A stretch of DNA of 12,639 bases from NCBI GenBank assembly GCA_018713375.1, contig DVOV01000017.1:1-12639 (forward strand). The letters run 5' to 3'. The DNA is from Candidatus Scatomorpha stercorigallinarum (GTDB lineage: Bacteria; Bacillota_A; Clostridia; Oscillospirales; Oscillospiraceae). Below are positions 1 to 4,880 of this stretch, one piece after another; the first letter of the stretch is position 1; each line of letters starts with the position of its first letter. Made by a program: the position numbers and the translations under genes. The notes under the pieces are model-generated. The model was given only the letters and a program-made list of their open reading frames with translations. It had not been told where the DNA came from and made no database searches.

Positions 1-178
1 TTTTCAATTCTGCCTCTGGAGGCTCGATAAGACGCGGTTTCTTCGTTTTATCAACATAAGGACTAATCATTGAAGCAACGCGATCCTGTTTCAACAAATC
101 AGCATCCCTAATATGTAGAACATATTTCAACATTTTTTTGGATTGAATTCCGTACAGTGGACAATCGGTATATTTCAA
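1..178 (-). CDS. Reverse transcriptase, N-terminal part (retron-like), cut by window edge
   Basis: Only the first 59 codons are present; the frame runs open to base 1. I start it at TTG 178-176, because a GAGGTG ribosome binding site (193-188) lies 9 nt upstream and an in-frame TAA sits three codons before the TTG. The first ATG is codon 16 and would discard the segment CPLYGIQSKK (residues 6-15), which resembles the N-terminus of retron-type RTs. Residues 48-59 read PRLIEPPEAELK, matching the R-x-I-x-x-P-x-x-x-L-K block that precedes the catalytic palm in retron and other bacterial RTs. The catalytic YxDD motif lies outside the window. The gene starts 36 nt after a small membrane-protein gene on the same strand and lies downstream of a structured non-coding stretch, as in retrons. 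The family-level RT call is fairly firm. The assignment to retrons rather than another defence-associated RT class is inference. Confidence 0.7.
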   Translation of the reverse strand, partial: MKYTDCPLYGIQSKKMLKYVLHIRDADLLKQDRVASMISPYVDKTKKPRLIEPPEAELK

Positions 179-214
179 AAGGCGTTACACCTCAATTCTC
201 AAAATGTGCTGGTG

Positions 215-436
215 TTAGCTGTTGACTACTTTACCGATTATCCAACGGACAAAATCGGGAAGTAGTTCGGGGCAGCAGCAGGATACAGCCAGTACGGCTA
301 CCGCAATCAACGCAACGATGATCACGCCGATTGCGACAGCAAGGACATGAGAGCGAGTCTCATTCAGGGAAACCTTGTTATTGTCACCATAGACATTAAT
401 GTTGATGACAACACTCGGCTTGTCCGCTTTTTTCAC
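215..436 (-). CDS. Small single-pass membrane protein, accessory/effector candidate of the RT locus
   Basis: This is a 73-residue protein. A TTG at 469 would add 11 residues, but I choose GTG 436-434 because a near-perfect ribosome binding site, AAGGAGGTG (451-443), sits just before it, whereas nothing resembling one precedes the TTG. Residues 9-24 (VVININVYGDNNKVSL) look like a short beta-type segment with a GDNN turn. Residues 31-51 form one strongly hydrophobic helix rich in Val, Ala and Ile. It is followed by three consecutive cysteines (53-55) and a short amphipathic tail containing PDFVRWIIGK. No known domain is recognised. The gene lies between a structured RNA region and a reverse transcriptase start, the slot used by effector or accessory genes in many retrons, several of which act at the membrane. 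A role as toxin/effector is inference. Its translation may be restrained by the hairpin covering its ribosome binding site. Confidence 0.7.
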   Translation of the reverse strand: MKKADKPSVVININVYGDNNKVSLNETRSHVLAVAIGVIIVALIAVAVLAVSCCCPELLPDFVRWIIGKVVNS

Positions 437-445
437 GGAATTCAC

Positions 446-505
446 CTCCTTGTTATTATTGGCCCCCAAAACTGAGGGGACTTCCCGTCCGCCAATAACA
501 AGGAG
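446..505 (-). promoter_or_regulatory. Stem that sequesters the ribosome binding site of the small membrane protein
   Basis: On the minus strand, bases 505-494 (CTCCTTGTTATT) are perfectly complementary to 457-446 (AATAACAAGGAG), giving 12 contiguous pairs. Two more G-C pairs (493-492 with 462-461) follow across a 3-nt bulge. The enclosed bases can form two small hairpins, GGAC/GTCC and CC/GG, making a three-way junction. The right arm contains the Shine-Dalgarno sequence of the 73-residue gene, so the folded RNA should block initiation. A 12-bp match within 60 nt is unlikely by chance. Possible roles are translational control by the RT or its RNA, or a structural part of the upstream non-coding RNA. 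The pairing is visible; the control role is inferred. Confidence 0.6.
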
Positions 506-560
506 AAATTGCAGCCTTATATCCTAATTCGCACCAGCACAAATCCGACTTCCCAAACAG

Positions 561-797
561 TTTTGTCCTGTTCAACTCAACACCCAATCACCATACAACG
601 CCACAACGAGACACGCATACACACTGACTACAAAGGCAGTTACTGTGTTGCCGTGTCCGTGTGTCATCGTGTCGTGGTGGACGGGTGCTGATGGCACTTC
701 TGCCGGAAAAAATGCATCTGTACCCGTAGGTACGACGCCGCCCGCTTTTTGATTGCGAGCCAAACGAAGTCTGATCTGACTGCTCGTACTGACAAAA
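561..797 (-). ncRNA. Candidate retron msr-msd non-coding RNA
   Basis: This is non-coding sequence just downstream of a consensus promoter and upstream of the small membrane protein and RT genes. In minus-strand order it shows four kinds of hairpin. First, CGAGC/GCTCG (786-782 with 760-756) encloses CAGAC-TTC-GTTTG. Second is GTACC-TACG-GGTAC (733-720), with a stable UNCG-type loop. Third is GGCA-GAAG-TGCC (704-693). Fourth is a long interrupted stem from 690 to 578: CAGCACCC pairs with GGGTGTTG, CACCA with TGGTG, ACGA with TCGT, GACAC with GTGTC and ACACA with TGTGT. A 7-nt segment at the 5' end, TTTTGTC (797-791), is complementary to GACAAAA (567-561), a possible a1/a2 closing pair. Short hairpins followed by one long imperfect hairpin match the msr/msd plan of retrons. 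The boundaries, the branching guanosine and the msd limits are not established. Confidence 0.5.
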
Positions 798-800
798 TAA

Positions 801-829
801 ATTATACTACACTTGTTGTAGATTGTAAA
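801..829 (-). promoter_or_regulatory. Sigma-A type promoter driving the RT locus
   Basis: On the minus strand there is a -35 box TTTACA (829-824), a spacer of exactly 17 nt and a consensus -10 box TATAAT (806-801). Transcription would start near 795, at the 5' edge of the structured RNA, and read towards the small membrane protein and the reverse transcriptase. It is the only strong promoter I see for that strand. Confidence 0.75.
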
Positions 830-879
830 TATTATTAGTAATGATATTGCCATTTCACTTCCTACAAACCGCAAAGGCG

Positions 880-885
880 TATAAT
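880..885 (+). promoter_or_regulatory. Possible -10 box for the transposase gene
   Basis: A TATAAT hexamer lies 32 nt upstream of the transposase ATG. No good -35 hexamer is present at 16-18 nt (the best, ACTTCC at 857-862, is poor), which would fit the weak promoters usual in insertion sequences. A GGAGG ribosome binding site precedes the start codon. Confidence 0.35.
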
Positions 886-917
886 GAACTCAATCACCAA
901 ACGATGGAGGTTCCAAT

Positions 918-2072
918 ATGCCGAAACAATACCCATTAGAATTCAAAACTCAAGTGGTACAATCCTGTAAAATGGGCTTATCCATATTAGATGCCAGTGA
1001 AAAGTACCAAGTCGCCAAGAGTACTCTCTATCGATGGATGCAGGAAATTCATTTAACTGAGGATGAAAGTAATACTGTGGATTACCCGGCATTCCAGCGG
1101 CAGAATGCTCGGCTGGGGCATCTCCTTCAAATTATTCGCCTATCAAATCTGATTGACGAAGCGCCCCTCCGCAAGCGGCTGGAGATTTTGACCCGGCTGT
1201 ATGAGCAGTTTGCGCAGTACAGCGTTCACGAACTGTGTGAGGCCCTGAATGTGTCGAGAGGGACATTCTACAACCATATTTTCCGCAAGGCGGATCGCGC
1301 AAAGTATCTGGAAGAGCAGCGGCAGCTGATGCTACAAGTGCAGCAGATTTTTGACGACAGCAAGCAGCGATACGGTGCCGAAAAGATTCGGGTCGTCCTG
1401 GCAGAAAGCGGTATCCATGTGGGTAAAGAGCGTGTCCGTAAGATTATGAAGGAACTGAACCTTATCAGCATCCGGGAAAACGCAAAGCGCAACTATAAAA
1501 AGCGGCAGGAGTACCAGAAACGGAATCTGCTCAATCAGAATTTCAAAGCCGCCCGGAAGAATGAAATCTGGGTCAGCGACATTACCTATTTCAAGATTAA
1601 GGACTATGCCCTGTATCTCTGCGTCATCCTCGACTTGTTTTCCCGCCGCGTGGTTGGATACCGTGTTTCCCGGAAAAGCAGTACCCATCTGGTCACTGCT
1701 ACGTTCCGGACCGCATTTCAGGACCGCGGCTCCCCACAGGGGTTGACATTCCACAGTGACCGGGGCGGTCAGTACATCTCAGATACGTTCCGCCGGTTGC
1801 TCCAGGAATCCGGCGTTGCCCAGTCCTTTTCCAATTCAGGGCGGCCCTATGACAACGCGGTGGCGGAAACCTTCTTCGCCACATTCAAGAAGGAAGAGGC
1901 TTACCGGCGGGAGTATTCCTCCGAGGCGGATTTCCGAAAGAGTGTGGACGCATATATCCAATTTTACAATGAAGTCCGCCCTCACAAGACTTTAGCGTAT
2001 AAGTCACCGGAGCGGTTTGAAGAACTTTACGGAACAGAAAAGACACAGGTTTTTGAGAAACCCTGTGTCTAA
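918..2072 (+). CDS. IS3-family transposase, single unbroken ORF
   Basis: This 384-residue DDE transposase catalyses strand cleavage and joining at the element's ends. Residues 1-50 form a helix-turn-helix (KYQVAKSTLYRWMQE), the counterpart of OrfA. A second helix-turn-helix lies around residues 105-125 (ALNVSRGTFYNHIF), followed by a YGAEKIR region typical of OrfB. The catalytic triad is complete: D221 (WVSDITYF), D281 (HSDRGGQY) and E317 (NAVAETFF). The 35 residues between D281 and E317 give the classical DD(35)E spacing of the IS3 family. Most IS3 elements encode OrfA and OrfB in two frames joined by -1 frameshifting; here both are in one continuous frame. ATG 918 follows a GGAGG site. The protein appears intact and probably active. 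Base composition is clearly lower in GC than the chromosomal genes to the right, consistent with recent acquisition. Confidence 0.93.
   Translation: MPKQYPLEFKTQVVQSCKMGLSILDASEKYQVAKSTLYRWMQEIHLTEDESNTVDYPAFQRQNARLGHLLQIIRLSNLIDEAPLRKRLEILTRLYEQFAQYSVHELCEALNVSRGTFYNHIFRKADRAKYLEEQRQLMLQVQQIFDDSKQRYGAEKIRVVLAESGIHVGKERVRKIMKELNLISIRENAKRNYKKRQEYQKRNLLNQNFKAARKNEIWVSDITYFKIKDYALYLCVILDLFSRRVVGYRVSRKSSTHLVTATFRTAFQDRGSPQGLTFHSDRGGQYISDTFRRLLQESGVAQSFSNSGRPYDNAVAETFFATFKKEEAYRREYSSEADFRKSVDAYIQFYNEVRPHKTLAYKSPERFEELYGTEKTQVFEKPCV
2041..2070. terminator. Hairpin overlapping the transposase stop codon
   Basis: AGACACAGG (2041-2049) pairs perfectly with CCTGTGTCT (2062-2070), extended by three A-T pairs across one bulged C. 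The structure overlaps the last codons and stop of the transposase. On the plus strand no U-run follows. On the minus strand it is followed by a short T-rich stretch, so it could stop transcription entering the element from the right. Insertion sequences often carry such a protective hairpin near their ends. Confidence 0.4.
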
Positions 2073-2177
2073 AGAGCCAGATTCGTTTAAAATTTTTGCT
2101 TTGATTTTTTTGCTTTTTCGCGGCCACCGTATTCTGCACAGTTTTGAAACCCTTAGAGATTGCAAGGCTTATAAGCG

Positions 2178-2220
2178 GAAAAAACTCTGCTTTTCGAGAA
2201 AACGGTTCGAAAAGCAGAGT
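2178..2220 (-). terminator. Rho-independent terminator of tRNA-Leu
   Basis: On the minus strand a perfect 14-bp stem, ACTCTGCTTTTCGA (2220-2207) with TCGAAAAGCAGAGT (2197-2184), closes a 9-nt loop and runs into TTTTTT (2184-2179). It lies 9 nt beyond the CCA end of the tRNA gene. It also separates the accessory block from chromosomal transcription. Confidence 0.9.
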
Positions 2221-2229
2221 CACTTCACA

Positions 2230-2314
2230 TGGTGCCGGTGGTGGGACTCGAACCCACACGGATCTCTCCACACGATTTTGAGTCGCGGTCGTCTGCCAAT
2301 TCCGACACACCGGC
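2230..2314 (-). tRNA. tRNA-Leu, anticodon CAA
   Basis: The 85-nt gene includes an encoded CCA end (2232-2230). The acceptor stem GCCGGTG pairs fully with CACCGGC, with discriminator A at 2233. The anticodon stem CGCGA/TCGTG holds the loop CTCAAAA, giving anticodon CAA, which reads UUG leucine codons. A long variable arm (GGA-GAGA-TCC) marks a class II tRNA and agrees with leucine. The T arm contains the GTTCGAGTC loop region. The D region TCGGAATTGGCAGACGA also fits bacterial tRNA-Leu. It has its own promoter upstream and terminator downstream. Its 3' end borders the low-GC accessory segment, a common integration site. Confidence 0.96.
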
Positions 2315-2328
2315 GCGTGCGCCCTGCT

Positions 2329-2357
2329 ATTATACCCCGCGGCGGCGCTTATTTCAA
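2329..2357 (-). promoter_or_regulatory. tRNA-Leu promoter
   Basis: The minus strand carries a -35 box TTGAAA (2357-2352), a 17-nt spacer and a -10 box TATAAT (2334-2329), close to the sigma-A consensus. The start of transcription would fall about 7-8 nt before the mature 5' end of the tRNA at 2314. The -35 box overlaps the stop codon of the upstream phosphopantetheinyl transferase gene. Confidence 0.85.
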
Positions 2358-2923
2358 GAGCAGATTTCCCGCGGCGGCACCAGCAGCAGCCCCTCCGGCG
2401 GCTCCGCGCCCAGGGCGCAGGCGGCGGCGAAGCAGCCCTCGTCCGGGCGGTAGAGCCGGCAGGAGACACCCTCCACGGGCGCGGCGATGCGCCCGCCCTC
2501 GCGGCGGAAGGGCATCGTGCGCAGGTCGCCGCCGTCCATCAGCTTATAGCAGCTCTCGCGCAGGCACCAGAGCTCATAGGGCTCGAAGTCGCGCCGCTCG
2601 CGTTCGCTCATCAGCCGCTGCCAGAGCTGCGCGGGCCGCTCGCGCGCTGTCTCCACGTCCGCGCCCACGGGCACATCCGCCACCGCCGCCAGCACATGCG
2701 TGCGCGTGTGGCTGAGCGAGAAATAGCGCCGCGGCTCGGCGGGGAAGTACGGTTTGCCCGAGCGCCGGTAGGCCACCTCCGGCAGCGCGCGCCAGCCCCA
2801 GAGCTCCCGCGCGGCCACCAGCAGCAGCGAGCGGGCGAAGCCGCTGGGCGCACGGCCGCCGCGCCCGGCCAGGAGCGGCCACGCGTTGTCCAGAGCGCGT
2901 ATGTCCGCGCAGCAGACGAGCAT
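2354..2923 (-). CDS. Sfp-type 4'-phosphopantetheinyl transferase
   Basis: This enzyme moves the phosphopantetheine arm from coenzyme A to a serine on carrier proteins of fatty acid, polyketide or non-ribosomal peptide synthesis. The 189 residues contain the family motifs in order: GKPYF (56-60), FSLSHT (68-73), VGADVE (86-91, with magnesium ligands D89 and E91) and WCLRESCYKL (119-128), the counterpart of W-x-x-K-E-S/A-x-x-K. The lysine of that motif is arginine (R122), while glutamate E123 is kept. I prefer ATG 2923, preceded by a purine-rich AAAGGGGGG stretch; GTG 2953 with an AGAAAGG site would add 10 residues. No carrier protein or synthase gene lies nearby, so the substrate cannot be told. 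The protein is slightly shorter than typical Sfp enzymes. It lies directly upstream of the tRNA-Leu gene. Confidence 0.88.
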   Translation of the reverse strand: MLVCCADIRALDNAWPLLAGRGGRAPSGFARSLLLVAARELWGWRALPEVAYRRSGKPYFPAEPRRYFSLSHTRTHVLAAVADVPVGADVETARERPAQLWQRLMSERERRDFEPYELWCLRESCYKLMDGGDLRTMPFRREGGRIAAPVEGVSCRLYRPDEGCFAAACALGAEPPEGLLLVPPREICS

Positions 2924-3021
2924 TTCCCGCCCCCCTTTCGCGCTGAGCGCCACAGTTTACCTTTCTGTAAGCGGATGATACTATATTTTGTTATCTTCCG
3001 CTACCATTAATGAAAAAGCTG

Positions 3022-3030
3022 TGATATAAT
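3022..3030 (+). promoter_or_regulatory. Extended -10 promoter of the two-component operon
   Basis: TGATATAAT (3022-3030) is a perfect extended -10 element (TG-n-TATAAT). No good -35 hexamer lies 16-18 nt upstream, as expected for extended -10 promoters. Transcription would start near 3037, about 60 nt before the response regulator, in a stretch much richer in A and T than its surroundings. Confidence 0.7.
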
Positions 3031-3037
3031 ACTTGGA

Positions 3038-3057
3038 GGCGCCGCCGGTCCGGCGCC
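3038..3057 (+). promoter_or_regulatory. 5' stem-loop in the leader of the two-component operon
   Basis: GGCGCCG (3038-3044) pairs with CGGCGCC (3051-3057) around a 6-nt loop. It would sit within a base or two of the predicted transcript 5' end. Such terminal stems are known to protect mRNAs from 5'-end decay. No U-run follows, so it is not a terminator by itself. Confidence 0.45.
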
Positions 3058-3096
3058 GCAAAAGAGACAAAAGTTTAACGGGAAGGTGTGGCGCCT

Positions 3097-3783
3097 GTGA
3101 AGAAAATACTGGTCCTTGAGGACGAAAACGCCATCCGCAGTTTCGTGGTCATCAACCTGCGCCGCTCGGGCTACGACCCGCTGGAGGCCGCCACGGGCGA
3201 GGAAGCGCTCAAGCTGCTCGAGGAGAACGAGGACATCTGCGTCGCCCTTTTGGACGTGATGCTCCCGGATATAGACGGTTTTGAGGTCTGCCGGCGCATA
3301 AGGGCCTCCGGCTCGCGCATGGGCATCATCATGCTGACGGCCCTCAGCCAGGAGATGGACAAGGTCACGGGGCTGATGACGGGCGCGGACGACTATGTCA
3401 CCAAGCCCTTTTCCCCGGCGGAGCTGCTCGCAAGGGTGGACGCGCTCTACCGCCGCGTGCGCGGCGTGACCGACGGGGACGAGGACGACATCGTCAGCGG
3501 CCCCTTCGTGCTCAGCCCGCGCAACCGCACGCTGGACAAGGACGGCGAGCGCGTGCGCCTGACGCAGACGGAGTTCACCATCATCAAGCTGTTCATGGAA
3601 AACCCCGGCCGCGCGCTCTCGCGCGAGGAGATACTGGAGAACGTCTGGGGGCCGGAGTACAAGGGCGACCTGAAGATCGTGGACGTGAACATCCGCCGGC
3701 TGCGCCTGAAGATCGAGGAGTCCACCGCCATGCCGCAGTTCATCACCACCATCTGGGGCTACGGCTACAAGTGGGGGTCCTGA
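3097..3783 (+). CDS. OmpR/PhoB-family response regulator
   Basis: This is the DNA-binding partner of the sensor kinase that follows. Residues 1-118 form a receiver domain with acidic residues near the start (EDEN), phosphoacceptor D53 (LLDVMLPD), switch threonine T81 (MLTAL) and K103 (VTKPF). Residues from about 130 form a winged-helix domain ending in the typical IWGYGYKW motif, with LTQTEFTIIKLF and SREEILENVWG before it. The start is GTG 3097 (protein begins MKKILVLEDE), 10 nt after a GGAAGG site. GTG 3088 would add three residues but lies only one base from that site. At 228 residues it is normal for the family. The stop is one base from the kinase start, so the two are co-translated. The target genes and signal are not evident. 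Confidence 0.95.
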   Translation: MKKILVLEDENAIRSFVVINLRRSGYDPLEAATGEEALKLLEENEDICVALLDVMLPDIDGFEVCRRIRASGSRMGIIMLTALSQEMDKVTGLMTGADDYVTKPFSPAELLARVDALYRRVRGVTDGDEDDIVSGPFVLSPRNRTLDKDGERVRLTQTEFTIIKLFMENPGRALSREEILENVWGPEYKGDLKIVDVNIRRLRLKIEESTAMPQFITTIWGYGYKWGS

Positions 3784-3784
3784 G

Positions 3785-4861
3785 ATGCCGGAGAAGGACG
3801 CGAAAGGGCACATCGGCGCGCGCGCAGCGGCGCTCATATCCCGCCTGCGCGCGCTGGAACTGCCGGACGCGGCGAAGGGGCTGAAGGGCGAGTGGCTGGC
3901 CGTCAGCTGCGCGGTCTGCATCTTCGTGATAACGGCCGTGGTCTGCGCCGCGCGCGGCGCGGGCGGCTGGGCGGCGGCCTTCGCCGTGCTCTCAGTGCTG
4001 CTGCTGCTCGCTTCCAACCTCTGGTTCCGCGAGCGGGTGACGAGCCCCATCCTCGGCCTGGGCGACACGGCCCGCCGCATCGCGGAGGGCAGCTACGGCT
4101 CCCTGGCGGAGAAATTCCGCGACGACGAGGTGGGCGCGCTGACGGAGGCCATCAACGACATGTCGCAGAAGATCGGCGAGGCCAGCCGCGTACAGTCGGA
4201 GTTCGTCTCCTCCGTCTCGCACGAGCTGCGCACGCCGCTGACGGCCATCACCGGCTGGGGCGAGACGCTGCTCTATGACGAGGCGTTGCAGGACGATTCG
4301 CGCCGCGGCGCGGAGATCATCTGCGCGGAGGCCAGCCGCCTCACCTCCATGGTGGAGGAGCTGCTGGAGTTCACCCGGCTGCGGGACGGCCGGTTTGCAC
4401 TGGAGCTGGGCACGGTGGCCCTCGCCGCCCTTATCGAGGAGGTCGATTTCACCTACAGCGAGCTGCTGCGGCACGACGACATCCAGCTCTGCTGCGACCT
4501 GCCGGAGGCGGGACTGCCCGCCGTCACGGGAGACGCCGCGCGGCTCAAGCAGGTGCTGCTGAACATACTGGACAACGCCGTCAAATACGGCCGCAGCGGC
4601 CGGCGCGTGGAGCTCTCCGCCGCCGCGGAGGGCGAATATGTGCGCATCTCCGTGCGCGACCACGGCCCCGGTGTGGCGCCGGAGGACCTTCCGCACGTGA
4701 AGGAGCGCTTCTACAAGGGCCGCGGCAAGGAGCGCGGCAGCGGCATCGGCCTCGCCGTGTGCGACGAGATCGTCTCGCTGCACGGCGGGCGCCTGACGGT
4801 GGCAAACGCCGAGGGCGGCGGCGCGCTGGTGACGGTGGAGCTGCCCGTAAAAACCCAATAA
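3785..4861 (+). CDS. Membrane sensor histidine kinase with minimal input domain
   Basis: The 358-residue HisKA/HATPase sensor kinase is the partner of the preceding response regulator. Two hydrophobic segments (about 36-56 and 61-80) are joined by only a few residues, so there is essentially no extracellular sensing loop. A HAMP linker follows (about 82-133), then the H box with H146 (SVSHELRTPLT), the N box (NILDN, 260-264), the G1 box DHGPG (292-296) and the G2 box GSGIGL (318-323). All catalytic elements are present. Kinases built like this usually sense events within the membrane or through a partner protein. The N-terminal 35 residues are charged and probably cytoplasmic. Which stimulus it detects cannot be read from the sequence. 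Confidence 0.95.
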   Translation: MPEKDAKGHIGARAAALISRLRALELPDAAKGLKGEWLAVSCAVCIFVITAVVCAARGAGGWAAAFAVLSVLLLLASNLWFRERVTSPILGLGDTARRIAEGSYGSLAEKFRDDEVGALTEAINDMSQKIGEASRVQSEFVSSVSHELRTPLTAITGWGETLLYDEALQDDSRRGAEIICAEASRLTSMVEELLEFTRLRDGRFALELGTVALAALIEEVDFTYSELLRHDDIQLCCDLPEAGLPAVTGDAARLKQVLLNILDNAVKYGRSGRRVELSAAAEGEYVRISVRDHGPGVAPEDLPHVKERFYKGRGKERGSGIGLAVCDEIVSLHGGRLTVANAEGGGALVTVELPVKTQ

Positions 4862-4880
4862 CACGCAAAAGAGGTCAGCA

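Larger units (their letters stand above)
835..2100 (+). mobile_element. IS3-family insertion sequence, ends unresolved
   Basis: The transposase at 918-2072 marks an IS3-family element. I compared bases 780-917 with the reverse complement of 2040-2180 and found no convincing terminal inverted repeat or target-site duplication, so the limits given are only the likely range. The left end must fall between the RT-locus promoter (829) and the transposase, unless the element is degenerate. The right end must fall before the tRNA-Leu terminator (2178). The element lies just upstream of the divergent RT locus without disrupting its promoter. Confidence 0.45.

Noticed and set aside
205..541. A 10-nt inverted repeat (205-214 and 532-541) flanking the small membrane protein gene
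   Set aside because: A 10-nt inverted match in about 1 kb is expected by chance with roughly even odds; nothing else supports it.
509..691. A 60-codon open frame on the plus strand
   Set aside because: No good ribosome binding site, low-complexity Thr/Ser/His content, and it overlaps the structured RNA on the other strand.
572..874. A 100-codon open frame on the minus strand across the candidate ncRNA
   Set aside because: It needs a TTG start without a ribosome binding site, spans the RT-locus promoter and lies over strong RNA hairpins; the protein resembles nothing known to me.
780..2180. Terminal inverted repeats of the IS3 element
   Set aside because: Hand comparison of both flanks gave no match longer than a few bases beginning with TG and ending with CA.
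2954..3021. Promoter for the phosphopantetheinyl transferase on the minus strand
   Set aside because: The stretch is A/T-rich with a TATAGT string, but no acceptable -35 box at 16-18 nt; not supportable.
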